Below are positions 35,540-48,145 of a stretch of 64,000 nucleotides of DNA, piece after piece. Both the position numbers and the translations under genes were made by a program. The DNA is from Lysobacteraceae bacterium (GTDB lineage Bacteria > Pseudomonadota > Gammaproteobacteria > Xanthomonadales > Rhodanobacteraceae). The first letter of the stretch is position 1. Each line of letters begins with the position of its first letter. Under the pieces are notes generated by a model. The model saw only the letters and a program-made list of their open reading frames with translations. It made no database searches and was not told where the DNA came from. The stretch lies in assembly GCA_021372495.1 (NCBI GenBank), contig JAJFUF010000007.1:61882-125881 (forward strand), in the 5' to 3' direction.

Positions 35540-37855
35540 ATGAAGCGAATCGCCGCCTTGATCCTGCTTGCCTGCCTGACCGCGAAAGCCCGTGCCGCCG
35601 GCTTCGAGCCGTTCGTGGTCTCGGACATCCGCATCGATGGCCTGACCCGCATTTCCGGCGGCACGGTGTTCAGCTACCTGCCGGTGGAGAAGGGCGACAC
35701 GATCACCCCGCAGCGCGCCGAGGACGCCATCCGCGCGCTGTACAAGACCGGTTTCTTCAGCGACGTCGAGCTGGAGCGCCAGGGCGACATCCTGGTGATC
35801 AAGGTGCAGGAGCGCCCGTCGATCTCGCGCCTGACCCTGCACGGCAACAAGGACATCAAGGAAGACGACCTCAAGAAGGGCCTGAAGGAAATCGGCCTGT
35901 CCGAGGGCGACACCTTCGACCGCATGTCGCTCGACCACGTCAAGCAGGAGCTGATCCGCCAGTACTACAACCGCGGCAAGTACAACGTCTCGATCGAGCC
36001 GCACGTGGTGCCGCTGGACCGCAACCGCGTCGCCATCGACATCGAGATCCACGAAGGCCAGGCCTCGCGGATCAAGGAAATCAACATCGTCGGCAACCAG
36101 ACGTTCACCGACAAGCAGATCCGCGACGACTTCCAGTCCGCCACCACCAACTGGACCTCGTGGTACTCGAAGGACGACCAGTACTCGCGCGAAAAACTGT
36201 CCGGCGACCTGGAAAAGCTGGCCTCGTACTACCTCGACCGCGGCTACGCCGACTTCCAGCTCGACTCGACCGAGGTCGCGATCAGCCCGGACAAGCGCAA
36301 CATGTACATCAGCGCCGGCATCAAGGAAGGCGAGGTGTACACGATCAGCGACGTCAAGCTGCTCGGCAAGCTGATCCTGCCCGAGGACTCGATCCGCCGG
36401 CTGGTGCCGATCAAGGCGGGCGACACCTTCTCGCGCAAGAAGATCGAGCTCTCCACCGACGCGATCACCGCGATGCTGTCCAACATCGGCTACGCCTTCG
36501 CCAAGGTCTCGCCGGTGCCCAAGCTGGACAAGGAGAAGCGCACCGTCGACCTGACCCTGTACGTCGATCCCGGCCAGCGCGTCTACGTGCGCCGCATCAA
36601 CTTCAAGGGCAACACGCGCACCGAGGACGAGGTGCTGCGCCGCGAGATGCGCCAGCTCGAGGGCGCGTGGTACTCGCAGGCGGCGATCAACCGCTCGAAG
36701 ATCCGCCTGCAGCGGCTCGGCTACTTCAAGACCGTCGAGGTCGAGAACCAGCGCGTGCCCGGCAGCGAGGACCAGGTCGACCTGAACGTCAAGGTCGAGG
36801 AGCAGGCCTCGGGCAGCCTGATGTTCGGCATCGGCTACTCGCAGGTGTCCGGCGCGATCATCAGCGTGTCGGTGTCCGAGAACAACTTCCTCGGTACCGG
36901 CGACAAGGTGTCCGCCACGGTCCAGCACAGCAGCTACTACGACACCACCGCGCTGAGCTACTACAACCCCTACCTCACCGACAGCGGCATCGGCATCGGC
37001 TACAGCCTGCGCTACAGCAAGCTGGACCAATCGCAGGCCAACCTGGCCAACTACACCGAGAACAACGTCAGCGGATCGACCTTCCTGTCGATCCCGGTCA
37101 GCGAGACCGACACGATCAACGTCGGCCTCGGCCTCAGCAAGAACAGGTTGAACGTGTACCCGGGGCTGACCCCGCAGTCGTTCATCGACTACCTGATTGC
37201 GCTCGACCACTACACCATCCACACCGGCAACCTGACCGCGTCCTACGCACACGACACCCGCAACAAGTACTTCTCGCCGACCCGCGGCGGCATCTACTCG
37301 CTGTCCACCGAGATCGCGCTGCCGGGCTCGACTGTGCAGTACTACAAGGCGACCGCCCTGGCCGCGCACTACTTCCCGCTGCCGAAGGACTTCGTCTGGA
37401 TGCTGTCCGGCCAGCTCGGCTACGGCGACACCTACGGCCGCGACGGCAAGCTGGCCTTCCCGTTCTGGCAGAACTTCTATGCCGGCGGCGTCAACGACGT
37501 GCGCGGCTTCCGCGACAACACGCTGGGTCCGCGCGTGCTGGTGCCGAGCTATTTCGAGGCGCAGCCGGTCGGTGGCGCGTTCAAGGTGCTGGCGACCAGC
37601 GAGCTGTATCTGCCGCTGCCGTTCCTGAAGAACACCGATACCGCGCGCGTGTCCTGGTTCGTCGACGTCGGCAACGTGTACGCCAGCTACAACGCGTTCA
37701 GCTCCAGCGAGCTGCGCGCATCGACCGGCCTGTCGCTGCAGTGGCAGGCACCGGTCGGGCCGATCCGCATCAACCTGGCGTGGCCGCTGCGCGACAAGCC
37801 GGAGGATCGGCCGTACCGCGAGCGCCTGCAGTTCACCTTCGGCTCGCAGTTCTGA
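35540..37855 (+). CDS. bamA: Outer membrane protein assembly factor BamA
   Basis: Essential Omp85 core of the BAM complex, which folds beta-barrel proteins into the outer membrane. 771 residues after choosing the ATG at 35540, which gives a signal peptide (MKRIAALILLACL, cleavage near ARA/AG). Five POTRA domains cover about residues 24-420 (VSDIRIDGLTRISGGTVFSYL, VKLLGKLILPEDSIRRL, INFKGNTRTEDEVLRREMRQ among them). The 16-strand barrel includes the loop-6 signature VNDVRGFRDNTLGPR and ends with the classical C-terminal Phe (FTFGSQF). A perfect hairpin follows the stop. Confidence 0.97.
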   Translation: MKRIAALILLACLTAKARAAGFEPFVVSDIRIDGLTRISGGTVFSYLPVEKGDTITPQRAEDAIRALYKTGFFSDVELERQGDILVIKVQERPSISRLTLHGNKDIKEDDLKKGLKEIGLSEGDTFDRMSLDHVKQELIRQYYNRGKYNVSIEPHVVPLDRNRVAIDIEIHEGQASRIKEINIVGNQTFTDKQIRDDFQSATTNWTSWYSKDDQYSREKLSGDLEKLASYYLDRGYADFQLDSTEVAISPDKRNMYISAGIKEGEVYTISDVKLLGKLILPEDSIRRLVPIKAGDTFSRKKIELSTDAITAMLSNIGYAFAKVSPVPKLDKEKRTVDLTLYVDPGQRVYVRRINFKGNTRTEDEVLRREMRQLEGAWYSQAAINRSKIRLQRLGYFKTVEVENQRVPGSEDQVDLNVKVEEQASGSLMFGIGYSQVSGAIISVSVSENNFLGTGDKVSATVQHSSYYDTTALSYYNPYLTDSGIGIGYSLRYSKLDQSQANLANYTENNVSGSTFLSIPVSETDTINVGLGLSKNRLNVYPGLTPQSFIDYLIALDHYTIHTGNLTASYAHDTRNKYFSPTRGGIYSLSTEIALPGSTVQYYKATALAAHYFPLPKDFVWMLSGQLGYGDTYGRDGKLAFPFWQNFYAGGVNDVRGFRDNTLGPRVLVPSYFEAQPVGGAFKVLATSELYLPLPFLKNTDTARVSWFVDVGNVYASYNAFSSSELRASTGLSLQWQAPVGPIRINLAWPLRDKPEDRPYRERLQFTFGSQF

Positions 37856-37860
37856 GGAGT

Positions 37861-37879
37861 CCCGCGGCATCGCCGCGGG
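37861..37879 (+). other. Perfect hairpin just after bamA
   Basis: CCCGCGGC (37861-37868) pairs with GCCGCGGG (37872-37879) around a 3-base loop, six bases after the bamA stop. No T run follows, so it may protect the bamA message or pause transcription rather than terminate it. Confidence 0.6.
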
Positions 37880-37893
37880 CGCTTGGGGACGCC

Positions 37894-37944
37894 ATGAACC
37901 CGCGTCGCACGTACCGTCGAGAGCTTCGCGCGGTGGCCGCGTGA
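37894..37944 (+). CDS. Possible 16-codon coupling minigene before lpxD
   Basis: An ATG at 37894 with GGGGAC 5 bases upstream opens a 16-residue Arg-rich frame ([16 protein letters not shown]) whose TGA (37942-37944) overlaps the GTG start of lpxD (GTGA). The arrangement would let terminating ribosomes restart on lpxD, whose own start has no clear ribosome binding site. This is where many gammaproteobacteria encode the chaperone Skp, but the peptide shows no similarity to it. It could be chance. Confidence 0.35.
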   Translation: MNPRRTYRRELRAVAA

Positions 37945-38972
37945 GCGCCGAAGCGCGCCACCGGCTGGACGCGCTCGCCGCGCGCTTCGGCCTCGAGCTG
38001 CGCGGCGACGGCGCGCGCGAGATCGCCGGCGTCGGCACGCTCGCCGAGGCCGGCCCGGCCCAGCTCGGCTTCCTCGCCAATCCGCGCTATGCGGCGCAGC
38101 TCGCGACGACGCGCGCCGGCGCCGTGGTGCTGCGCGCCGAACACGCCGCGGACTGTCCGGTGGCGGCGCTGATCGCGGCCGATCCCTACGTCGCCTACGC
38201 GAAGATCGCCGCACTGTTCGAGCGCCTGCCCGCGGCTACACCGGGGGCGCACCCCAGCGCCGTGGTCGCGGCCGGCGCGAAGATCGCGCCGACCGCAAGC
38301 GTCGGCCCGCTGTGCGTGGTCGACGCCGATGCGGTGATCGAGGACGGCGCCGTGCTCGGTCCGTACTGCATGGTCGGCCCTGGCTGCACCGTCGGCGCGC
38401 AGTCGCGCCTGATCGCGCGGGTGACGCTGGTGACGCGCGTCACGCTGGGCAAGCGCGTGCTGGTGCACCCCGGCGCGGTGCTCGGCGCCGACGGTTTCGG
38501 CCTCGCCTTCGAGCGCGACCACTGGGTCAAGGTGCCGCAACTCGGCGGCGTGCGCATCGGCGACGACTGCGAGATCGGCGCCAACACCACCATCGACCGC
38601 GGTGCACTGGACGACACCGTGCTCGAGGAAGACGTGCGCCTGGACAACCAGATCCAGATCGCGCACAACGTGAAGATCGGCGCGCACACCGCACTGGCCG
38701 GCTGCGCCGCCGTGGCCGGCAGCGCGAAGATCGGGCGCTATTGCCTGATCGGCGGCAGCGCCGGCATCCTCGGTCATCTCGAGGTGGCGGATCGGGTTAC
38801 GATCACCGCCATGAGTCTGGTCACCCATTCGATCCGCGAACCCGGGGAGTATTCTTCGGGCACCCCCCTGGAGCAGAACCGCCGCTGGCGACGCAACGCG
38901 GCCCGCATCCGTCATCTCGACGAGCTGGCCCGCCGCATCGCCGCGCTGGAAAAGGACACGCATGATGAATGA
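37941..38972 (+). CDS. lpxD: UDP-3-O-(3-hydroxyacyl)glucosamine N-acyltransferase
   Basis: Third enzyme of lipid A synthesis; adds a hydroxyacyl chain from ACP to the free amine of UDP-3-O-acyl-glucosamine. 343 residues (E. coli 341). N-terminal uridine-binding domain with [18 protein letters not shown], then the left-handed beta-helix of hexapeptide repeats with the catalytic His region [22 protein letters not shown], and a C-terminal helix. The GTG at 37941 fits the family N-terminus; no standard Shine-Dalgarno precedes it. It overlaps fabZ by 11 bases. Confidence 0.95.
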   Translation: MSAEARHRLDALAARFGLELRGDGAREIAGVGTLAEAGPAQLGFLANPRYAAQLATTRAGAVVLRAEHAADCPVAALIAADPYVAYAKIAALFERLPAATPGAHPSAVVAAGAKIAPTASVGPLCVVDADAVIEDGAVLGPYCMVGPGCTVGAQSRLIARVTLVTRVTLGKRVLVHPGAVLGADGFGLAFERDHWVKVPQLGGVRIGDDCEIGANTTIDRGALDDTVLEEDVRLDNQIQIAHNVKIGAHTALAGCAAVAGSAKIGRYCLIGGSAGILGHLEVADRVTITAMSLVTHSIREPGEYSSGTPLEQNRRWRRNAARIRHLDELARRIAALEKDTHDE

Positions 38973-39432
38973 CCGCGCCCCTGCCGCGCCGCTGCTCGAC
39001 GTCGAAAGCATCCAGCGACTGCTGCCGCACCGCTATCCGTTCCTGCTGGTCGATCGCGTGGTGGCGCTGGAGCCGAACGCGCGCATCACCGCGCTGAAGA
39101 ACGTCACCGTCAACGAGCCGTTCTTCCAGGGCCACTTCCCCGGCCATCCGGTGATGCCGGGCGTGCTGATCATCGAGGCGCTGGCGCAGGCCTCCGGCCT
39201 GCTGGTGCAGCTTTCCGCCGGGCCGGACGGCAACCAGGACAACCCGCTGTTCTACCTGGTCAAGGTCGACAAGGCGCGTTTCACCGCGCCGGTGGTGCCG
39301 GGCGACCAGTTGATGCTGGAGATCACCCTGAAGCGCACGATCCGCAAGATGGGCATCTTCGAGGCGCGCGCGCTGGTCGACGGCAAGGAGGTCGCCAGTT
39401 GCGAGCTGATGTGCGCGGAGCGCAGCGACTGA
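38962..39432 (+). CDS. fabZ: 3-hydroxyacyl-[acyl-carrier-protein] dehydratase FabZ
   Basis: Dehydrates beta-hydroxyacyl-ACP in fatty acid elongation, competing with LpxA/LpxD for the hydroxyacyl-ACP pool. 156 residues with the hot-dog fold signatures [15 protein letters not shown] and [29 protein letters not shown], giving catalytic His58 and Glu72. Starts inside the end of lpxD, which keeps the ratio of the lipid A and phospholipid branches linked at the genetic level. Confidence 0.97.
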   Translation: MMNDRAPAAPLLDVESIQRLLPHRYPFLLVDRVVALEPNARITALKNVTVNEPFFQGHFPGHPVMPGVLIIEALAQASGLLVQLSAGPDGNQDNPLFYLVKVDKARFTAPVVPGDQLMLEITLKRTIRKMGIFEARALVDGKEVASCELMCAERSD

Positions 39433-39443
39433 TCGCATCGGCC

Positions 39444-40217
39444 ATGATCCATCCCACCGCACAGATCGACCCTTCCGCGAAATTGGCCGCCGACGTCGAG
39501 GTCGGCGCCTACTCGATCATCGGCGCCGACGTCGAGATCGGCGCCGGCACCACCATCGGCCCGCACGTCGTCGTGCAGGGCCCGACCCGCATCGGCCGCG
39601 ACAACCGCGTCTGGCAGTTCGCCTCGCTGGGCGCCGATCCGCAGGACAAGAAGTTCCGCGGCGAACGCACCGAGCTGGTGATCGGCGACGGCAACCTGAT
39701 CCGCGAGTTCGTCACCATCAACCGCGGCACCGGCGACGGCGGCGGCATCACCCGCATCGGCAACGACAACTGGCTGCTGGCCTACGTGCACATCGCGCAC
39801 GACTGCCAGGTGGGCAACCACACGGTGTTCTCCAACTACTCGGGGCTGGCCGGCCACGTGGAGATCGGCGACTGGGTGATCGTCTCCGGCTACGCCGGCG
39901 TGCACCAGTTCTGCAAGGTCGGTGCGCACGCATTCATCGGCATGGGCTGCCTGGTCGGCGCGGACGTGCCGCCGTTCGTGATGATGGCCAACGACCAGAA
40001 CGGCCGCCCGCGCGGCATCAACAGCGAAGGCCTCAAGCGCCGCGGCTTCGAAGCGCCGCGCATCTCGGCGATCAAGCGCGCCTACCGCACGCTGTACATG
40101 GCCGGCCTCAGCCAGTCCGAGGCGCGCGAACAGCTCGCGCTGCAGGCGCAGGAGAGCGAGGACGTGCGCGCCATGCTGGAGTTCCTCGACCACTGCCAGC
40201 GCGGCCTGGCGCGCTGA
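39444..40217 (+). CDS. lpxA: UDP-N-acetylglucosamine O-acyltransferase
   Basis: First committed lipid A enzyme, transferring a 3-hydroxyacyl chain from ACP to the 3-OH of UDP-GlcNAc. 257 residues (E. coli 262). Left-handed beta-helix with [21 protein letters not shown], and the catalytic segment [17 protein letters not shown], where His119 corresponds to the E. coli catalytic His125. The C-terminal helical domain ends in the [16 protein letters not shown] region. Start at ATG 39444, 11 bases after fabZ. Acyl-length selectivity cannot be judged from these motifs. Confidence 0.97.
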   Translation: MIHPTAQIDPSAKLAADVEVGAYSIIGADVEIGAGTTIGPHVVVQGPTRIGRDNRVWQFASLGADPQDKKFRGERTELVIGDGNLIREFVTINRGTGDGGGITRIGNDNWLLAYVHIAHDCQVGNHTVFSNYSGLAGHVEIGDWVIVSGYAGVHQFCKVGAHAFIGMGCLVGADVPPFVMMANDQNGRPRGINSEGLKRRGFEAPRISAIKRAYRTLYMAGLSQSEAREQLALQAQESEDVRAMLEFLDHCQRGLAR

Positions 40218-40228
40218 CTCCCCGCACG

Positions 40229-41479
40229 ATGGCGACGAACGCCGATACGTCCGACACGCTCCGCCGCGATCCGTCGCCAGTGCACGAACCGGCCGCTGCA
40301 GGTCCGCTGATCGCGCTGGTCTGCGGCGAGGATTCCGGCGACCAGTTGGGCGCGAACCTGATGACGGCACTGCGCGAGCGCTTTCCAGGCGCCCGTTTCG
40401 TCGGCATCGGCGGCACGCGCATGCAGGCGCAGGGCTTCGATTCCTGGTACGACATGGCCGAGCTGTCGCTGTTCGGCCTGGCCGAGGTGATCGGCCACCT
40501 GCCGCGCCTGCTGCGCCTGCGCCGCAATCTGCTGGCGCGGCTGGTCGCGGCGCGTCCGGCCGTGGTGATCGGCATCGATGCCCCCGACTTCAACCTGGGG
40601 CTGGAACGGCGCCTCAAGCAGGCCGGCCTGCGCACCGTGCACTACGTCAGCCCTTCGGTGTGGGCCTGGCGCGAGCGGCGCGCGGCGAAGATCGGCGCCA
40701 GCGCCGACCGCGTGCTGTGCCTGTTCCCGATGGAGCCGCCGATCTACGCCCGCTACGGCGTCGACGCGCGCTTCGTCGGCCATCCGCTGGCCGACCGCTT
40801 CCCGCTGCGCCCGGACCGCGCCGCGGCGCGCGCCGCGCTCGGCCTGCCCGCCGACGCGCCGGTGCTGGCCGTGCTGCCCGGCAGCCGCATGAGCGAGATC
40901 CATCGGCTGGCCGCGATCTTCCTCGCCGCGGCGCGGCGCGCTGCCGCCGCCGTGCCCGATCTGCGCATCGTGATCCCCACCGCCAACGCGGCCTGCCGCA
41001 CCGCGATCGCGCGCGAACTCGCCGCAGCTTTCCCGCCTTCCGCCACCCGCCTCCCGTCGCCCGTGGTCCTCGACGGCCGCGCCCACGAGGTCATGATCGC
41101 CGCCGATGCGGTGCTGCTGGCCTCCGGTACCGCCGCACTGGAGGCGATGCTGGCGAAGCTGCCGATGGTGGTCGCCTACCGGGTGGCGCCGACGACCTAT
41201 CGCCTGGCGCGCATGCTCCGCCTGCTGAAAACCGACGTGTTCTCCCTGCCCAACGTGCTGGCCGGGCGGCGCGTGGTGCCGGAGCTGATGCAGGACGCCT
41301 GCACGCCGGCGGCGCTGGCCGATGCCGTGCTGGCGCTGCTGCGCGATCCGGCGCAGGCCGCCGCGCAGGTCGCCGAGTTCGAGCGCCTGCACCTGCTGCT
41401 CAAGGCCGGTGCCGCCGACGGCGCCGCCGGCGCGGCGGCGGATGTGGTCGGCGAGCTGTTGCGCCCCGCCGCCGCCTGA
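40229..41479 (+). CDS. lpxB: Lipid-A-disaccharide synthase
   Basis: Peripheral inner-membrane GT-B glycosyltransferase joining UDP-diacylglucosamine and lipid X into the lipid A disaccharide. 416 residues; the first 28 are a poorly conserved extension before GPLIALVCGEDSGDQLGANL, so the true start may be later, though no better in-frame ATG was found. Other family blocks are YVSPSVWAWRERRAAKI, FVGHPLADRFPL, LPGSRMSEIHRL and LASGTAALEAMLAKLPMVVAYR, the donor-binding end. Follows lpxA by 11 bases. Confidence 0.95.
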   Translation: MATNADTSDTLRRDPSPVHEPAAAGPLIALVCGEDSGDQLGANLMTALRERFPGARFVGIGGTRMQAQGFDSWYDMAELSLFGLAEVIGHLPRLLRLRRNLLARLVAARPAVVIGIDAPDFNLGLERRLKQAGLRTVHYVSPSVWAWRERRAAKIGASADRVLCLFPMEPPIYARYGVDARFVGHPLADRFPLRPDRAAARAALGLPADAPVLAVLPGSRMSEIHRLAAIFLAAARRAAAAVPDLRIVIPTANAACRTAIARELAAAFPPSATRLPSPVVLDGRAHEVMIAADAVLLASGTAALEAMLAKLPMVVAYRVAPTTYRLARMLRLLKTDVFSLPNVLAGRRVVPELMQDACTPAALADAVLALLRDPAQAAAQVAEFERLHLLLKAGAADGAAGAAADVVGELLRPAAA

Positions 41480-41536
41480 ACGATCCGCAGCCGGCCTATT
41501 GACGCTGCCGGGGCGCGGGCACAGCATCCGCGCCGC

Positions 41537-43261
41537 ATGGAGACGACGCTTCGATCACGGGGGGAATCGCAGCAGGCGCGGCGCTGGGTGACGGCGGCGG
41601 GCGCCGCCGTGTTTCTCGTCGTGCTCGCGTTCGGGCCGCTGATCGAACACTCTGCGCTGGAACGCGCGTTCACCTCGGCGCTGTACATCGCGCTCGGGCT
41701 GTTCCTGGTCGCGCTGAGCGGGCGCTTCGCGTTCGGCCTGGCGGCGGCGGGCCTGCTGACGCTGGTGCTCGAGGCCGCCGCGCACCTCAAGTACAAATAC
41801 CTCACGACGCCGCTGCTGGCGCCCGACATCGTCTACATGGTCAACGCGGATACGCTGCGCACGATGTCGCGCTATCCGCTGCTGGTCGGCGCGGCGCTGG
41901 CGGCGGTGCTGTGCGTGCCGCTGCTGCTGGGGCTGGCGTGGCGGCTCGAGCGCGCGCCTTCGTTCGCGCACCGCCGCCGGCCGTGGCTGGCGCGCGCGCT
42001 GCTCGCCGCGTTCGCGCTGCTTTCGGCCGGCGAGGCGATGAGCACCACCGGGCCGTTCGCCGAGGTGCACGCCAAGGGCATGTGGCTGGCGATGACCGAC
42101 GCCAGCCTGATCACCGATTTCCTGATCTCGTTCCGCGCCACCACCGTGCAGGCGCCGGCTTACCCCACGCAGGCCGCCGACGCATTCGACTGGAAGCGCG
42201 CCGACGCCGACGCCGGCGCCGCGCTGCACCCGCGCCCCGACATCGTCGCGGTGCTGGAAGAAAGCACGTTCGATCCGCGCATCATGGCCGCCTGCACGCT
42301 TCGCCTGTGCGACCGGCGCATGTTCCACGCCGACCGCCGCACGCTGGCGCACGGCCTGCTCGACGTGCACACCTGGGGTGGCGGCACCTGGACCAGCGAG
42401 TTCTCGTTCCTGACCGGCCTCTCGCACGAGGAGTTCGGCCCGGCCGGGCTGTACGCGCCGTTCAACCTGGCGCCGCGCATCCGCTACACGCTGCCGCGCG
42501 CGCTGCGCGCCAACGGCTACCGCACGGTGGCGATCTATCCGACCGACGGCGACTTCCTCAACGGCCGCAACGCTTACGCCGACTACGGCTTCGACGCGTT
42601 CTACGGCGGCGAGCAGGTCGGCCTCGGCTGGGACTCGACCGACGCCGACCTGCTGCGCGTGTTCGAACGCGTGTACGCCGACGAGAAGGCCAAGGCCAAC
42701 GGCCAGCCGGTGTTCCTGTTCATGCTGACCCTGCACCAGCACGGCCCGCACATGACGCCGTACGCGAAGCTGCGCCCGCCGTACGACCGGCCGCTGTTCA
42801 CCGGCAAGATGGACGACTGGCAGAACCTCAACCTGACCAACTACCTGGAACGCCTCGACCAGTCCGATCGCGCGATCGCGCGCCTCGAGGGCCTGCTGCG
42901 CGCCGGCGGCAAGCCCGTGCTGATGGTCCACTTCGGCGACCACCAGCCGTCGTTCGACGGCGCGATCAACGGCATCGCCAAGCGCCTGCCGGCCGGCATC
43001 CCCGATCCGACCCGCGTGACCTACTACATGCTCAAGGGATACGCCACGCCGCTGCACCGCTACGACTACCCGGTGCTCGACCTCGCCTTCCTCGGCAGCC
43101 TGGTGCTGGACGCGGCGGACCTGCACAAGGACGCGTTCTTCACCGCCAACGCGCTGCTGCGCGAGCGCTGCAAGGGCCATTACCTCGACTGCGACGCGCA
43201 CGCGCTGATGGACTCCTACCGCGCCGACGTGTTCGGCCAGTTGCAGGATCTCGGCGAGTGA
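41537..43261 (+). CDS. LtaS/OpgB-like sulfatase-fold membrane transferase
   Basis: A 574-residue protein of the alkaline-phosphatase/sulfatase superfamily, lipoteichoic-acid-synthase type. About five N-terminal membrane helices (residues about 18-170) precede a large extracytoplasmic catalytic domain. The active-site pieces are VLEESTF (metal ligand Glu near 242), [14 protein letters not shown] with Thr284 aligned to the nucleophile Thr300 of LtaS, and HFGDHQPS with the Asp/His metal ligands. Relatives move glycerol-phosphate or phosphoethanolamine from phospholipid to a glycan or lipid. The acceptor here is unknown; osmoregulated glucan or lipopolysaccharide is possible given the lipid A genes upstream. 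Its stop overlaps the rnhB GTG start. Confidence 0.87.
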   Translation: METTLRSRGESQQARRWVTAAGAAVFLVVLAFGPLIEHSALERAFTSALYIALGLFLVALSGRFAFGLAAAGLLTLVLEAAAHLKYKYLTTPLLAPDIVYMVNADTLRTMSRYPLLVGAALAAVLCVPLLLGLAWRLERAPSFAHRRRPWLARALLAAFALLSAGEAMSTTGPFAEVHAKGMWLAMTDASLITDFLISFRATTVQAPAYPTQAADAFDWKRADADAGAALHPRPDIVAVLEESTFDPRIMAACTLRLCDRRMFHADRRTLAHGLLDVHTWGGGTWTSEFSFLTGLSHEEFGPAGLYAPFNLAPRIRYTLPRALRANGYRTVAIYPTDGDFLNGRNAYADYGFDAFYGGEQVGLGWDSTDADLLRVFERVYADEKAKANGQPVFLFMLTLHQHGPHMTPYAKLRPPYDRPLFTGKMDDWQNLNLTNYLERLDQSDRAIARLEGLLRAGGKPVLMVHFGDHQPSFDGAINGIAKRLPAGIPDPTRVTYYMLKGYATPLHRYDYPVLDLAFLGSLVLDAADLHKDAFFTANALLRERCKGHYLDCDAHALMDSYRADVFGQLQDLGE

Positions 43262-43848
43262 GCGATCCCGCGATCGCCGGCGTCGACGAGGCCGGCCGCG
43301 GCCCGCTGGCCGGGCCGGTCGCGGTGGCCGCGGTGATCCTCGATCCGGCGCGGCCGATCGACGGCCTGGCCGACTCCAAGCGCCTCAGCGAAGCGCAGCG
43401 CGAAGCGCTGTACCCGCTGATCCTCGAACGCGCGCTGGCGCACGCGGTGGTGCTGGTCGAGGTCGCCGAGATCGACCGCCACAACATCTTCCGCGCGACC
43501 ATGCTCGGCATGGCACGCGCCGTCGCGCAACTGCGCCGCATACCGAGCGAAGCGCTGATCGACGGCAACAAGGTGCCCGCCGGCCTGCCCTGCCCGGCGC
43601 GCGCGATCGTCGGCGGCGACGCGCGGGAACCGGCGATCAGCGCCGCCTCGATCCTGGCCAAGGTGACCCGCGACCGCCACATGTGCGCGCTGGACGCGCG
43701 CCATCCCGGCTACGGCTTCGCCCGGCACAAAGGCTACGGCACGCCGGAACACCTCGAAGCGCTGGCGCGGCTCGGTCCCTGCGCCGAGCACCGGCGCAGC
43801 TTCGCGCCGGTGCTGGCGCTGCTGGCGCCCGGACTGTTCGACGCCTGA
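43258..43848 (+). CDS. rnhB: Ribonuclease HII
   Basis: Removes RNA from RNA/DNA hybrids, including single misincorporated ribonucleotides. 196 residues (E. coli 198). Catalytic acids lie in [16 protein letters not shown] (Asp, Glu), in the [10 protein letters not shown] region and in [16 protein letters not shown]. The GTG at 43258 overlaps the preceding stop (GTGA), which indicates translational coupling with the LtaS-like gene and hence that the insertion is part of the lpxB-rnhB transcript. [11 protein letters not shown] and HRRSFAPV close the domain. Confidence 0.95.
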   Translation: MSDPAIAGVDEAGRGPLAGPVAVAAVILDPARPIDGLADSKRLSEAQREALYPLILERALAHAVVLVEVAEIDRHNIFRATMLGMARAVAQLRRIPSEALIDGNKVPAGLPCPARAIVGGDAREPAISAASILAKVTRDRHMCALDARHPGYGFARHKGYGTPEHLEALARLGPCAEHRRSFAPVLALLAPGLFDA

Positions 43849-44071
43849 ACGCTGCCGCGCGCCGACACGGCGCACGGGTTCGCGCGACGCCATTGCCCCG
43901 CAACCCCGGCGCGCGCGAAAGCGCCTACAATGGCGCCAAGGATGTCCCGGACCGTTCCGCATGTCGGCAACAGGCTGTGCCGGGAAATTTCCTAGGGACC
44001 GAGGCCCATCGCCGCGAGGCGGCGCCCGCCGGATCCGGACGCCATCGCGGCTCACGCGCAGGAGTCCGGCC

Positions 44072-44485
44072 ATGATCGCCCCCGCCAATACGCACACCCC
44101 CGCTTCCACCTTCACGCACGCCGGCGGCCCGTTGCGGCTGGCCGACTACGCCGCGCACCTGCACGACATGCTGGCCGATCCCGACTGGCAGTCGGCCTGT
44201 CCGGAGCCGGAACGCCTGCGCGCCCTGGTCGAGCAGCAGGACGCCATCAGCGAACAGGCGCCGCTGCCGCTGGACGTGGCCCTGCTGGCCGTCGCCTACG
44301 GCGACTTCTGCCGCTTCCGCCGCGAGCTTGCGGCCAAGCTCAACGTGCCCGACGAGCAGGCGCTGCACCCCAGCCCCGAGGACTGGCTGCAGGTGCGCCT
44401 GCGCCAGTATCGCAGCGCCGCGCCGACGACCGCCGCCGCGTACGCCGACTACCATCTCGGCGGCGACCGCTTCCGCGTGAGCTGA
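44072..44485 (+). CDS. Hypothetical protein, 137 aa
   Basis: Not recognised. A soluble, acidic, mostly helical protein with segments LADYAAHLHDMLADPDWQ, LDVALLAVAYGDFCRFRRELAAKLNVP and PEDWLQVRLRQYRSA. No signal peptide, no membrane helix, one or two Cys. A clear ribosome binding site (CAGGAG, 9 bases before ATG) supports it. The preceding 223-base gap holds a TACAAT hexamer (43926-43931) and a GGAAATTTCC palindrome (43983-43992), but no convincing -35 or RNA family. It lies between rnhB and dnaE, where no gene is usually found. Confidence 0.65.
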   Translation: MIAPANTHTPASTFTHAGGPLRLADYAAHLHDMLADPDWQSACPEPERLRALVEQQDAISEQAPLPLDVALLAVAYGDFCRFRRELAAKLNVPDEQALHPSPEDWLQVRLRQYRSAAPTTAAAYADYHLGGDRFRVS

Positions 44486-44490
44486 GCAAG

Positions 44491-44518
44491 CGCGCGCGCC
44501 GGCGAGCCCCGGCGCGCG
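44491..44518. other. GC-rich perfect hairpin after the 137-aa gene
   Basis: GCGCGCGCCGG (44491-44501) pairs with CCGGCGCGCGC (44508-44518) around a 6-base loop, 5 bases past the stop codon. There is no T run; it may still end or stabilise the upstream transcript. Confidence 0.5.
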
Positions 44519-44527
44519 CTGTCAAGC

Positions 44528-44556
44528 TTGCCCGCCCGGACCCCGGTGGCTAGGCT
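44528..44556 (+). promoter_or_regulatory. Candidate dnaE promoter
   Basis: TTGCCC (44528-44533) and TAGGCT (44551-44556) with a 17-base spacer. The implied start is about 20 bases before the dnaE ATG at 44583. Pattern match only; both hexamers deviate from consensus. Confidence 0.35.
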
Positions 44557-44582
44557 TGCCGGGCACACCCTCCGCAGGTCCC

Positions 44583-48083
<3,501 letters not shown>

Positions 48084-48088
48084 CCCCG

Positions 48089-48116
48089 TTCGCCGGTTCC
48101 GCCGGCGCGCTATACT
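48089..48116 (+). promoter_or_regulatory. Candidate accA promoter
   Basis: TATACT (48111-48116) is a good -10 element, with TTCGCC (48089-48094) 16 bases upstream as a weak -35. The implied start lies about 22 bases before the accA ATG. A -10 of this quality is rare in this GC-rich DNA. Confidence 0.55.
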
Positions 48117-48145
48117 CGCACCCTTTGTTGCGCGAACGGTCGCGA

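Noticed and set aside
43849..44071. Possible riboswitch or small RNA before the 137-residue gene
   Set aside because: Contains a TACAAT and a short palindrome, but no -35, no known RNA signature and no terminator were found.
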